Assembly: GCA_011109175.1 (NCBI GenBank)
Contig: RDEW01000044.1
Coordinates: 261,661 to 307,923, forward strand
Direction of reading: 5' to 3'
Source of the DNA: Dicyema japonicum
Lineage: Eukaryota; Dicyemida; Rhombozoa; Dicyemidae
DNA length: 46,263 nt
Made by a program: the position numbers and the translations under genes. The notes under the pieces are model-generated. The model saw only the letters and a program-made list of their open reading frames with translations, was not told where the DNA came from and made no database searches. Positions 20,990 to 31,994 of this stretch are shown in pieces. How positions within the stretch are numbered: the stretch's first letter is position 1; every line of letters begins with the position of its first letter.

Positions 20990-22620
20990 CCATACCTTAT
21001 GTCAGGATTTAAATGCAAGGAAGACTCCTCTATGGTTATCTTGAGTTCTTAAAACTCAGGGTTCGCTGGTACACATAATGAAATGTCCTCGAAATGGTTA
21101 CATTTTAGCGGCCTGTCAGCTTCTGTTCTTGGATAATCTAAAATCAATGACCATTATGCACATAACCTCCGCCAAAATTTTTGTTTCCGAGATTGGGGGA
21201 GTAACAAAGAATTTCAATTCCGTTTGGTTGTTCTAACCTAAATGTTAAGGTGATAATTTATTAAGTGTATTTAGAGTCTCCCTTGCTGCCAAAAGAGCTG
21301 GTTCCGCCTTCAAAAGATCTCGCTCGATGTCTTTTTTACTTCACAGATACGTCATTGGATATTTTGAAGACTTTTTCTTCCTTAACAGTAGCCATCACAT
21401 TCTCCTTAGATACTGTCACTCTCAGCGGCCACAACATGGATTAGTTTGTTAGCATTTTTGTTTTTGATGGCAAAACTACTTTGCCTCAGATCATTGACTA
21501 GTTTTGAGTACTCTTAAGTTTTTCAAGTCTGTTTCCTAATCTTTGCATGTCTACTTTGATTCCCTTGCAAATCAAAGTAGATATCCTTCTGTAAGGCCTG
21601 GTATAGCTTTATGCCTCAATCGTCTTCTTTAGCATAATATTGTTGGCTCATTTCATTAACAAATTTATGGACAAATGCCGTGAATTTGGAGACATTTTCA
21701 GCCGATTGATCTGGTAGAAGCGCATCCTCGCTAAGAAATTATATAACTGACAGAATTCAGAGCGTATTCCGCTTATTCGTGGAAACAGTTTATGCTCTTA
21801 AAGTTTACTATCGCAAGTACAGACTCTCAGCTTAATCCAACTAACGTATTTCATTAATTACACGTGCTCATTTATAACATTCTGCTAGTTTTCACAATGA
21901 TAAAGTTCCAGCAGTTTTCTCTAGTCTCCTTCATTCCTGTTGATTTGCATTCATTGCGGAATCCAGAGATGGCTCTTTCGTATTCATCGTCTATAAAGAC
22001 ATCGGGTATCTCTATCTAGTAGATAGCAAGTCGTTAATCAAAACCAGATCTCAGAGTTTAGTTTATATATCTACCCGCGCATCGATAAAAAAAATATTTT
22101 GAGGAGGTTTTTGAGACCACATCACGGTAGAGCTAACAAATTCCGTTTTATTGTCGTTGATAGAATATTCCTTACGGAGAGTGACTTGGTAGGTCTCAAG
22201 TCCATTGATAAAGACTGCAATGTGAACAAAATTTGTTTTCCTGATCACTCAACATCAACAAAAGACCATAGCCAGATTTAACATATTCAAGTTACCTCAA
22301 GGATTTTCCAGTATCCTGCTAATCCACAAACCTGGGACGTCGCATCTTCGAAGAGAACAAGATTCATTGCAGTATTCAACTCATTTAGTTTCGAGAGCCT
22401 TAATTAGCAGCTTTTTTAGCAGAATCCCAGCTCTCGAGACAATCCGAAGGTTGCGGTTTCGAGATGAGAAATTTCGAAAATCATTCGCATTGTGATGTTA
22501 AAGAAATTCTCCTGGGTAAAGTTAAAACCTAAAATTCCACGGCGACTCCCATTCATACATGTCCTCCAAAGCGTCATCCAAGTCATGCTTTTTCTAACCC
22601 AGCATTCCCAATGATATACA
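20990..22620 (-). pseudogene. Axonemal dynein heavy chain pseudogene (AAA4-stalk region)
   Basis: Reading 5' to 3' on the minus strand, dynein blocks occur in order: NTAMNLVLFEDATSQVC and ISRILENP*GN (about 22280-22375); the AAA4 beta strand region GLETYQVTLRKEYSINDNKT (about 22140-22200); LINDLL, then ECKSTGMKETRENCWNF (about 21905-22045); SINCFHE*AEYALNSVS (about 21765-21800); LLPDQSAENVSKFTAFVHKF then VNEMSQQYYA (about 21625-21725); stalk NRLEKLKSTQKLVNDLRQS and NKLIHVVAAES (about 21420-21545); and DLLKAEPALLAARETLNTLN then TELKFFVTPP (about 21200-21330). The ADKLI.VVG.E and AEPAL..A...L.TLNK motifs point to the axonemal outer-arm type. The AAA4 P-loop is unreadable, CGA-to-TGA and Trp-to-stop changes are present, and about ten frameshifts rule out function. 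Confidence 0.8.
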
Positions 22621-22800
22621 GTGACAGAGAATCAGAAGTTCCGCCACCTTTGGTATTTATTGAATTCATCCAATATACACTATTCAGCGTTATTTTTTAA
22701 ATTAAGAATAATTTTAACTTTTTGTCAGCTGAGTCTCACTAGATGCAGGATTTCACGTGCTCAATTTAAATTAATTCAATGACCCTTCAAGCTTCAATGA
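22621..22800. other. Spacer
   Basis: AT-rich sequence with no supported feature, between the dynein pseudogene and a LINE C-terminal fragment. Confidence 0.35.
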
Positions 22801-23120
22801 CCGGAGTCTTCTGAAACAGATACACAATCTCGTTTGTACGAGAAGCATCCGAAGACTCGAAGATAATAAAATACTTCATTGGCCACTCCTACAAAAGACC
22901 AATCAGAATTTTCTCTTCCCAGGGACGTCCGGGTGAACCTGGCTCTTCTACGATTTGGCACTACCCCTCTCTAATGACGTACGATATCCTCTGTCCCTTT
23001 TGCAACCTCTGCGTGTTGACAATAAATCACACATCTGATGTCATGTATTAGCACAACATTCGTCTAAAATGGCGGAACTGACAGATCTATGAAAGCGACT
23101 GACAATTGCTGCAGCCTATT
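22801..23120 (+). mobile_element. LINE C-terminal zinc-finger-like fragment
   Basis: With one frameshift the sequence reads VNLALLRFGTTPL (about 22931-22970) and DILCPFCNLCVLTINHTSDV (22984-23043). A length-plus-CPFC...H pattern of this type ends many non-LTR RT proteins (L.RLG...L....CP.C......T..H). The continuation near 23057-23100 matches 3488-3530. The family is undetermined. Confidence 0.4.
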
Positions 23121-23207
23121 TAATGGTGGCTCGGCCTCCTACAAGTTAGTGAGGCCGGGATTACTTAGCTTCTAATTTAATTTTATTAAATTCCACTGGA
23201 GGGGTTA

Positions 23208-23411
23208 CCACAACTGTAAGCTCCGGAAGGACTCTTTCTGTAGTAGTGGAATCTGGATGCACTTAACTAGTCGTTTACTTTTAACTTCTTTCTCGGTGCA
23301 TAGTTTGGGTTTCCACAACTGTAAGCTCCGGAAGGACTCTTTCTGTAGTAGTGGAATCTGGATGCACTTAACTAGTCGTTTACTTTTAACTTCTTTCTCG
23401 GTGCATAGTTT
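23208..23411 (+). repeat. LINE 3' end, 99-bp unit present twice
   Basis: 23208-23306 and 23313-23411 appear identical, separated by gggttt. Each unit matches the 3' end of the minus-strand LINE at 10147-10225 (ccggaaggactctttctgta then ggatgcacttaactag...aacttctttctcggtgcat). The stem is GGATGCAC/GTGCAT, against GGATACAC/GTGTATCC in the other copy, a compensatory change. The tail continues as ttttaataaattaaa. The doubling looks like the other assembly-type duplications. Confidence 0.7.
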
Positions 23412-25240
23412 TTAATAAATTAAAGTCGGATAGTGTCTATAATCTTAGGATGATTTTCAAAAAGTTGAACTTTCTACTTTTCTACATTTTGAAGTGCTAG
23501 GAGAAACACCCTGCATATCAAGTTTGATTACAAATATAGAAAAGCCAACATAAAAATAACAAAAAATATATAAATTGGTTAAACCAAATATTACAAAAGT
23601 AATCAAATCATCTTAGATTTCTTAGCAGAATCTCGAGTAAATACCTCCAATGCCCCCATCCCATTTCACACATCTCTTCGCTTGATCACCCCACGGAGAG
23701 TCCAAACAACAGTCGTATCCATTCAAACTCCTACAATCAAAACAAAGACAAACCAGTTACTATGAGTGATCCACCACACTGAAAGGAGACACAGTGGATA
23801 TGTCGCACGTGTTTTTCCTAATGAACCACCTCAACTCCCTCCGTTAGGATCAGTAATAAATTTGTAAATAATTAATCAAACCAGCAAATAGCAAAAAACA
23901 GTCCTGGAGGATGAAAACTCAGTCAAGCAACTCTAGAATGGGAATGTCCCTCAAGGTAGACTATTGAGGACTCACTTGTTGGTTTTCAAAGCTTTACATC
24001 CCATAGAAAGAACAAAGGGCCAACATCAGTTACCCCTGTTGATCCTCATCATATATAACCCAGAATCCTTGTAACCTTAATATTAGGATGATGACTACCT
24101 TTAAAAGTCCTAGAAAGATAAGTGTCTGAGAGACTTCAAAAATTAACGGTGCCAGTGCATGAACCTATGACCACATAACGATCATTCGGAATTAAATTAG
24201 AACGGGATAAGGCTGTGAATCCCCCATTTGATTAAGCAACTACCAATGCTCTAACAAGTGGTTTATTACTCAGTGATATTTTCTTATGGAATTTTTTAAT
24301 TGACAGGTTCTTCTGATCTCTGATAGTGAACTCAGTTCCTTAGTGATCCTCGGTCTGGTCACAGCACAATATAGTGACGGTAGTTAGTGATCCTCAGTCT
24401 GGTGACAGCACTAATATAGTGACGGTAGAAAAATACCATAGGATTGAGTACTCGGCAATCCAATAACGAGCTTTGGTAAGTTCATCTGGTTTCACGTTGT
24501 AGCAGGTCACGGAGTTCTTGCAACTCTCTGTTTGGAATCTCCAGGGATCTTGAAAATGTCATCACTGTGTTTCACGAGAAGGATTCTATCAAAGGCATCC
24601 TCTTAGAATAGGCCTTGAATGGTAAAAGTAACATACAGATTGGCTCTTTAAGCTTTCTTAGATGTTATTTTACTTCTTGTAGTCGGTAGATTTGTGAACT
24701 TGGTGAGCCTTGTATAATAGAGAATGAAACCTTTTTAAATTCAAAATCAGCTAATAATTCAGCCTGGCCAGCCGGATTCATTTCGTAGCTATATTGACAT
24801 CACAATAATTAGTTATAATTAACTAACTAACTTAAATTCAAAAAACCACATTTATTTAATGCAATATTTTTATTAAAATTAATATAAAATTTATTACTTA
24901 ATGAATTAACTAGTGGTTGAATCGCAAAAATTTTAGGTTATTATAAGCAACATGCATGGAATAACTTGGCCACGTGGCGCCAGTTTGTGCTATGCAGCTA
25001 GTGGGTCGAAATGTTATTTTTCCTTTTTCTGATGACGTCATTTGATACACCTTACTGAGGAGACGTCCAATCCCTGGCCGGGATCAAGAGACTCCAACTA
25101 TTTTTTCCCAGGGGTACAATGTCGCTACCTGGATACAAGTTCTGGAACGCTGGAACGAGTCAGGATCAAGGAGCTAGTTAGTTTGGTTACCCTGGGTCTT
25201 TTATTATTATTATTTTTTAAGAAACACCGTCTTAACCACT
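23412..25240. other. Intergenic with a 44-bp tandem repeat and an unassigned minus-strand fragment
   Basis: Bases 24341-24384 and 24385-24429 are two near-identical units (tagtgatcct...gacggtag). On the minus strand about 24440-24650 reads EDAFDRILLVKHSDDIFKI, then in a shifted frame SVTCYNVKPDELTKARYWIA. This looks coding-like but is unassigned and lacks a clear start. Near 25162-25210, ggatcaaggagctagttagt and ccctgggtcttttattatta resemble a LINE 3' end. No other gene is seen. Confidence 0.35.
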
Positions 25241-25244
25241 AACT

Positions 25245-25545
25245 AATATTCAGGTGATCTCAATAATCGGGCCATCTTTTCTCGATGCTCCGACCGTGAC
25301 CCCAAACATTTTCTATACGGACGGGGGTCTTTTTTCCCTCCTCTTCTGAAGTTGCCTCTATGATAGAGTCGAGTGTTCTGAGGGTAATTTCTTTATCCGT
25401 ATATTTTCCCAGTAATTTTATTGCTCTTGACTGGATCTCTTGAATTTTTATTAGGTTTGTTGCTGCCAGGTTAGATCCCCACACAGCACATGCATGGCCT
25501 AGGACTACAAGAATACCTTCATATGATTAAAATTTAATTAAATTT
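25245..25545 (-). mobile_element. LINE RT C-terminal fragment
   Basis: On the minus strand the frame reads GHACAVWGSNLAATNLIKIQ then EIQSRAIKLLGKYTDKEI. The pattern (V.G...ACAVWG....T.L..IQ..Q.RAIK) is the usual region after the RT thumb of Jockey/CR1-type LINEs. Further downstream the minus strand runs into an AATAATAATAA stretch (about 25205-25220). The upstream RT is absent, so this is a 5'-truncated insertion. Confidence 0.55.
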
Positions 25546-25668
25546 TAACCGGCTTGGTATATCTACTGAAAAAATCAGCTTCGTCTTTATTTACCTCAGA
25601 CAACTTGGACAAATGACCTTGGATATTTTTATCTGCCAAACAAAAATGGCTTTCACGAAGAAACTGAA

Positions 25669-26010
25669 ATTCGTGTAAGGGGTGAAGTATGGTACAAAAA
25701 ATGCTCCTCTAAACATCTGAGTACCCTAATGTTAAGATGCACTGGAGACTGTTTGGTCACATTCTAAAAATATATACGCCAGCTAACATGATCATGGAAG
25801 AATTTTTAGAAACATCTGGGAAAAGTTCAGAGGTTGTCCGCATATAACGCTTCCCAAACTCCTTTATGTAGATTTGAGACCGTAAACAGGGCACTAAAAG
25901 ACGGTGAAAACCTCAGCAGTTTGCGTAGTCTGGTATCGAATAGGAGAGAGTGGGAGAAGCTAATATTGAGGATCCTACGAACGTGACACGAGTTGAATTA
26001 TAGCTCCCAG
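25669..26010 (+). mobile_element. LINE family D C-terminal fragment
   Basis: After the shared block gtaaggggtgaagtatggta comes KMHWRLFGHILKIYTPANMI then MEEFLET, followed in shifted frames by KFRGCPHITLPKLLYVDL and NRALKDGENLSSLRSLVSNR then REWEKLILRIL (about 25895-25985). The same WRLFGHILRM...DDLDMLR..A.DRKRW layout ends the family D pieces at 36130-36425 and 36535-36860. The element has stops and frameshifts. Confidence 0.65.
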
Positions 26011-26899
26011 AGATATCCCCACCGTCGGCACAAATTCCTGACATAGGGCTTCTCCAATACAGACCTTCAACCTCGTTTTTGAAACAAGAGTATGAGCAAA
26101 GCTCTGGTAAGAATCCCAAAAATAGTTGCAAAGTGATGCTCCGTTATTAAAGTCACTTAGACTTTAAGACAGATATTCTCCAAGCTCTACTAAAACATGT
26201 TTCAGTAACTTCGGGGGAGTATGCTAGAGACAGTCCATCTTGCAGCTTCATGTTACTGTGGAACTATGTTAACTTAATTTCTTCCCACACGGAACAGATG
26301 TACTGATGTTCAGTGAGATATATTTTCCTAGTTGCCCAAAAAGTCATCCATTCATTTGTGGTGATGCGAATTATCTCGTGCCGAATCTAGTAGAGGTAAT
26401 TTATGATCACTACCAATCTACCAAAGGACTTCGATTCCCCCAAAGGAGATTAGTCTGTTAGAACCCAGTGTCTATAAAACAGGTAATAGGCGTGACAAAA
26501 GTGTGGTAATACTAGGCAAGGGAAATTCCTCAGGACTCTTCCTTGTATGCCAAAAGACGTTCTCCCCTTTGGTAAAAAATTTTTCCACTTCCACGTGGGG
26601 GTATATATTGAAGATAGGTATTAATCTTCTAACGAGGGTTGAAAGGTAATTGAATAGTCCTTGTCATTAACCCCTCAGACTGGTGAACCAAACGAGTAAG
26701 TCTTCGCGGACTGCAACCCCAGTCAATAGTGTTTGTATTGAGAAGGAATAAGGATTAATTTGTGACCTCCATAACATTCATTGAAGCCTTTTTATTGAGT
26801 TTCTATATAACCCGAAAAAATATGCACCAGGTCAATCAAAATTTAAATTATTTTTAAATTTTTTAACACTTTCTCTTACAGAGAAGTATCTATATTCAA
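26011..26899. other. No gene seen
   Basis: I could not support a coding region on either strand. A minus-strand frame reading RLKVCIGEALCQEFVPTVGI (about 26000-26070) is open but unassigned. Confidence 0.35.
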
Positions 26900-27300
26900 C
26901 TTACTTTAAACAGTCTCTTATGTTGCCTTTAACCTTGCACACACAGTCTTTTCAAAAAACCAGAAGCAGAGTCAATAAGTTCATCCACAACCAACGGAAA
27001 GGAAAGAAAATTTCCAATCCTTGCAGTTGGGAAACCCTCCAGTGGATTGGAGAGAACAATTCATGCTGACACTGAGCGCTACTTGAGTCAGGTGGACGCT
27101 ACTCTAATGGAACAAGGGAAGGACAGAAAAGGGAAGTGTAATTTTTAACCAAGTAGTCATATATCATTGCCTTAACGTTGTCCCATCATTGCCCTAGATA
27201 ATGAGTCTTTCTGGTACGATACAGTAGTTGAAAGGGATCTTCCTACCATCTTCCTGACCAAATCCTCTGGTGAAGATTACATTATGAAAACTATTCCGTC
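26900..27300 (-). mobile_element. Possible LINE family B C-terminal fragment
   Basis: On the minus strand SNPLEGFPTARIGNFLSFPL (about 26995-27060) parallels CSLEGFPQLHVMDVLPFMLI in the family B LINE at about 10215-10280, and the nucleotide words aaaccctccagtg also match. Upstream sequence is too broken to confirm the RT. Confidence 0.4.
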
Positions 27301-28137
27301 AAAGAATGAAGTGATGTTTCCGACGATAGGAAGTGTGATGAAAATGGGAGAGGGCGAACCTACCTCTCCACCTTTAATGACTTTTAACATCGTATTACTG
27401 TTTAGTGTTAGAAAGTCAACGAAAGATCTACTCACAGGATGTTACTGGAGTTTTTATAATTTTGGCTCCAACCTATGAGTCCCCTATGAACCTAGTAGGT
27501 GTCTGTTGTAGACTTTTCTTTTCGATTCACAACTCCCTCTAGTGTTCTAGTTTCCTGTACAAGGACGTAATTTCGACCTCTACATGAATGAGAGGTCGAA
27601 AACTATTCTCGGTCTTTATTTAAGCATCCTGACATAAACCATGCTGACTGTATCTCTGATATTCGATTACTCACGATAGAGAGCCTAGGGTCAGTGGATG
27701 CCCCTGTGCCTGGTAAAGTCAAGTCTATCGTAAAGAGCATAAAGGTGGTCTCCTATATTAATTGTGGATGACCATTAACCAACATGATTAACACGACTAC
27801 TTTGCTTATTTGACGATTATAGTTGTTAGCATGGGTCCGTCAGTTCATCGATGCGCACATGAAGAGGAGGGATAAGACCCTTATGAAAAGAAGACTGTCA
27901 AATAAACTAGACGTTGAGTAAAAATTAATATTAAAAATTCTTAAAACCACAAAAATCATTAAAATGTGGAATTTATGCGTTTTCTTAGAAATTGAACAAA
28001 TGATGATAAATCATACAATAAATATCTGAAAAATGATGAAAAAATAAAATCTCAAAAAATTGGAATTTCGATAAAAATTTAATAATTTAAAAGTTATTAT
28101 TAAAATAAATAAGTTTAATTTTGAATTATTGACCTAA
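27301..28137. other. Upstream region of the aminotransferase gene, no other gene seen
   Basis: A frame near 27690-27920 ends in basic MKRRDKTLMKRRLSNKLDVE, but stops interrupt it and I recognise nothing. From about 27915 to 28137 the sequence becomes strongly AT-rich, which fits a promoter and 5' UTR for the gene starting at 28138. No defined promoter motif is identified. Confidence 0.35.
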
Positions 28138-29500
28138 ATGTCTTTTCTCTCAACGAAATTGAAACTTTTACCTCCTGATCCGATTTTCAAAGCTAATGAG
28201 GAATTTCAGGCCTCCACAAACCCCCAAAAGCTAAACCTTTCCATTGGAGGTCTCTCATTGTGATATTTTAGCTTACACCGATGAGGATGGGACCGTGTAT
28301 GTGCTAAATACTGTGAAGGAGGCCAAAGCTATGATCCTGCAAGACTCCAAGGACACACATCAATACCTACCCATAACCGGATATCCTCAACTTAATGACA
28401 TCTGCGGAAAGCTCATTTTTGGGGATGATAACTCCTTCAAAAATAAGGCACTAAGTTGATTCATTTCCAGTTCGTAGCCTTCCAAGTGTTGGGCGGAACC
28501 GGAGGATTCTTTGTGGGGGCAGAATTGCTCAATAAGTACTGCAATTTAGAGAACGTCGTGATCCCTTCCAAAACCTGGGGTTAATAGTCTTTGGTAATCA
28601 TAGGTTCTCACAATTCCATCTTCCGTAACATGAATTACGTGATTACAAACTACAAGATAGAAGCCAACTCTGATGGATCCTTGGCAATTGATCAAATCGT
28701 TGAAGACTTGAAGGTCATTTGTGCTAGATTATTCTAGAAATGTCCAGAAAAGTCTGTTGTCATACTCCAAGCTTGTTGCCATAACCCATGTGGGTTGGAT
28801 CCTGAGCAAGAAGGTTGGAAGAGGATTGCGGATGTAATAATGGTTGATTTTCTGTTATTTTCAGGAACGGAATTTGGTCCCCTTCTTAGATTTGGCCTAC
28901 ATGGGATTTGGGTCATTAAATATGGCTGATGATGCATGGGCTGTCCGTTATTTTGCCTCTTTGGGGATCGATTTTCTCGTCAGTGTCTCCTTCTCTAAGA
29001 ACTTTGGCCTTTACGGTAATGGTAGGGTATTTTACTCCCAGGGGAGAGGATCGGCTGTTTGATGGTTTTCGCTAAGGACACTGAATGTTTGGAGGCTTTA
29101 GCTAGCAACGTGAAGGCCATAATTAGGTGTGCGTACTCGACTCCCCCCAGTTTCGGAGCGAAAATTGTGATGAAGATCTTTTCGGACGACATATTGTATA
29201 GGAAATGGCAGGAAGAATTGAAGACACTTACGAAAAGGGTTATCAAGGTCCGGGGGATGCTGTATGAAAACCTGAAATCTAAGGGAATTGACTGGCCGCA
29301 GATAACGAAGGCTAGGGGGTTCTTCTTTCAATCTCCACTTAGTGGTAAGTCACGTGGTTTGAAAGGCAGAAGAACAGGTTAATCGGTTGAAGGCAGATTG
29401 GGATTTGTTTATTCTTCCAAATGGGAGAATTAATATGGCTGGATTGTTGGCGGACAGGGTAGACGATCTGGCAGCTGCTATTAAGGATGTTTCGACTTAA
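28138..29500 (+). CDS. GOT1: Aspartate aminotransferase, cytosolic type, with seven ultrashort introns
   Basis: Catalyses the reversible PLP-dependent transfer between aspartate and 2-oxoglutarate. The ATG at 28138 (MSFLSTKLKLLPPDP) to the TAA at 29498-29500 reads as one protein after removing introns 28250-28271, 28448-28470, 28580-28603, 28714-28737, 28843-28864, 29016-29041 and 29345-29369 (22, 23, 24, 24, 22, 26 and 25 nt). Six are GT-AG; the second is GC-AG or imprecise. The spliced length is 1197 nt, exactly 399 codons, giving 398 residues against about 410 for the family. Junctions recreate family sequence: NLSIG/AYTDEDG, KTWG/SHNSIF, EDLK/KCPEKS, IADVIM/ERNLVPFLD, FGLYG/ERIG. Active-site residues are present: YLPITGY, TWG, HNPCG, FLDLAYMGF (PLP Asp), SFSKNFGLYG (Schiff-base Lys), RCAYSTPP and GRINMAG (substrate Arg). 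No mitochondrial presequence is evident. Residues after FGDD are two shorter than usual at the doubtful second intron. Confidence 0.9.
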
Positions 29501-30418
29501 TTGGTCGACTAGTTGACTAACATGATTTACTTTTTGGTTATTCTATAACAAGAAATAGTCTTTAAAGATGTGAGTACTAGGCAGGCTACTGTATGCTCAG
29601 AAATCTGATAAAGAAGGGATTAAGGTTGACTGTGTGGATCCGATGGCCTATTCTCCTAAAAGGTGAGCACTAGACGGATTGGAATTTTGAAACCTTCAAA
29701 GGTATTGAGTAGGGATGACTAGGTAGATCGAAGGGCCTCGTGATTATTAGATAAAATAGCTTAAAGCTAAATTGTACAATCTCATAAACATGGGCAACCC
29801 ATTTATTCAGGCATAATTATGATTTATGAGCTTAGCATTAATGAAGGTTATAATTATGATTTTGGTGTAATATTTAAATGCGGTTTTTTATTACTGGGGT
29901 GTGGTAGATTGCCATAATCATTCACTAATCTGTTTATCAATCTTTCAAAGATTTATTAGAATCTTAAAATATATTCTCAGCAATCTTCTCCACCCCCTGC
30001 TGTGCGGATTCTTACTCAGAGTTCAGGATCTTCCAAAATTAAAAACTCATCTGTCGAGGATAGACAGTAAAGTAATTTTTGGTCTGCATCGACATTCTCA
30101 TTACTGGTTGAAGTGATATTCCACCATGTCTTGCTCGGGGAAATGCCCAAAGACTTGTAGAAAGAATACGATCCATTGATTGAGACCTTTTTTGGCTATT
30201 GCTCTCCAATAACGATTTTTGGTTGCTTCGATGGAACGTGCCCTTAGGAAAACCCAATTCTCAGTACTTCCGGGTGGATTTTTCTTCATATTGACTTTGT
30301 GGTCCTCTAAAATTTTGTAATTTAGTCGTAGTTTTGATTGAAGTAAAATCCACAAATAAGACCAACTAAGCTCTCAACAGAGTCTAAAATTTGAGAAAGA
30401 TCTATTCCCAATTCTGAA
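29501..30418. other. Intergenic, no supported gene
   Basis: A minus-strand frame around 30110-30250 (ARSIEATKNRYWRAIAKKGL then NQWIVFFLQVFGHFPE) looks coding-like but is unassigned, and overlapping minus-strand frames compete. No transposon signature is recognised. Confidence 0.3.
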
Positions 30419-30628
30419 TTGATGTTGCTAAGTCCTTGGGGAGACTTACTGTTAATTAATCATATCTCCCTGTACATCCTCGCACTATTTTTGTATTTTG
30501 GTTCTTCTATATCACAGAACCAATCAAAAGCACTGGGATCGGTCGATGAAGAACGGGGAATTGAACATATTGATAAAAAAGTCCATTTACGAGAAGAAAG
30601 ATTACAAAAGACAATCAAAAAGAGGTAG
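30419..30628 (+). CDS. Short ORF with hydrophobic N-terminus, doubtful
   Basis: A 69-codon frame has a hydrophobic segment (LLLINHISLYILALFLYFG) followed by a charged tail rich in Lys, Arg and Glu (DEERGIEHIDKKVHLREE). It could be the first exon of a secreted or membrane protein, or a chance frame. The LINE that begins at about 30656 follows directly. No family is recognised. Confidence 0.2.
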   Translation: MMLLSPWGDLLLINHISLYILALFLYFGSSISQNQSKALGSVDEERGIEHIDKKVHLREERLQKTIKKR

Positions 30629-31994
30629 AGTCAGTTAACCAAAAATCATTCTTTTTTGAAAATAATAGGAATCGTTCTTTGGTGGGGTGGTGACGTGCCT
30701 CGTTTCTTCTCTGTAAAACGGTTAAGAAAAATGTCTGAAAAACACTCATTATACAATCGAGAACTCAGGCTAATGACGTTCAACGTACGTGGAATATCGA
30801 AAGATTGGACAAGGAAAATACTTTGTGACGATCTCGAGAAATACAAAATATCTATTGGCTACAAGAGACGAAAATCGAAAATGGACGCAATGAGACATGG
30901 AACAACTACCGACTGATTCTTTTCCCAACTGAATGCAAGCACTACGGCATGGGATTTGCCATACACGTGGATTACCTCAAAAAATTACATCGCTATTGGA
31001 GAGTCAACGACCGAATATGTGTTCTACAAGTCAAACTAAATGAACTATGCCCGTCCAAGAGTCTATTAACTGTCATAAATGTCTATGCACCACACTGTAG
31101 ACGAGTAATCAAGAACTCCGATGAGCTCGAGGAATTCTACTCAGAACTATCAAGCACATACTCTAACAATGCTTTTTCGTCCCTTGTCTTTGTTACGGAA
31201 GATATGAATGCAAAGGCCGGAATGCGAATAGAACCCTAAGAATCCTCTATTGGAAGACACGGGCGCGGAACGAGAAATGCATCTGGAGCCTCTCTGGTGA
31301 ACTTCTGCGAGGCAAATAGCCTATTCCTGTGCAACACGTCTTTCACGCACTCAGCTTGCCACAAGACGACGTGGCACGCACAAAGAAAAAACTCTGTCGG
31401 GGAGACTGTGAATGTACATACATTATCTGCCGAAAGTCTGATAAACACCTGATAAATGATGCACGCTCATACCAAGGGACAACAACTGACAGCTACCACA
31501 GGATCGTCATTGCAAAACTTTCTGTAAAAAAGCACCTGACTGAGAGCAAATACATTGAAAACTCGAAGAAGGCGAGACAAAGACCCAATATATACTTTTA
31601 GACAAAAAAATTGTGGTTAGAGCCCACTTGTAGAGCTAAATATCACGAACAAATCGAGACTCTTATGGTGAAAACCGCACCGGAATCATCAGTACGAACT
31701 CTGTGGGATCAAACAAAGCAGGTAATCTCCAATCAAACAAAGCAGGTAATCTCCCTATTAAAAGATGTGGAATGCCTAAAGGACAATTCAAGGATGTATG
31801 CGGCTGCTGCGCACAAAGAAAGGATAAAACACCCTTCACATCAAATAAAAAGATTGAAAATTCATGTGTAACCAAGAAAAAAAGCAGAATTGACACTTCG
31901 AAACACTGTTGAATAAAGAAAATAATGACCCCTTTCCAGGGAGAAGCAAATGCGCTAAAAATCCCAATCACAGTGGAAGAGGTGGAATTAGCGC

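Noticed and set aside
28138-29500. Aspartate aminotransferase as a pseudogene
   Set aside because: First reading showed stops and frameshifts, but each break falls in a 22-26 nt GT/GC...AG segment whose removal gives an intact 398-residue enzyme.
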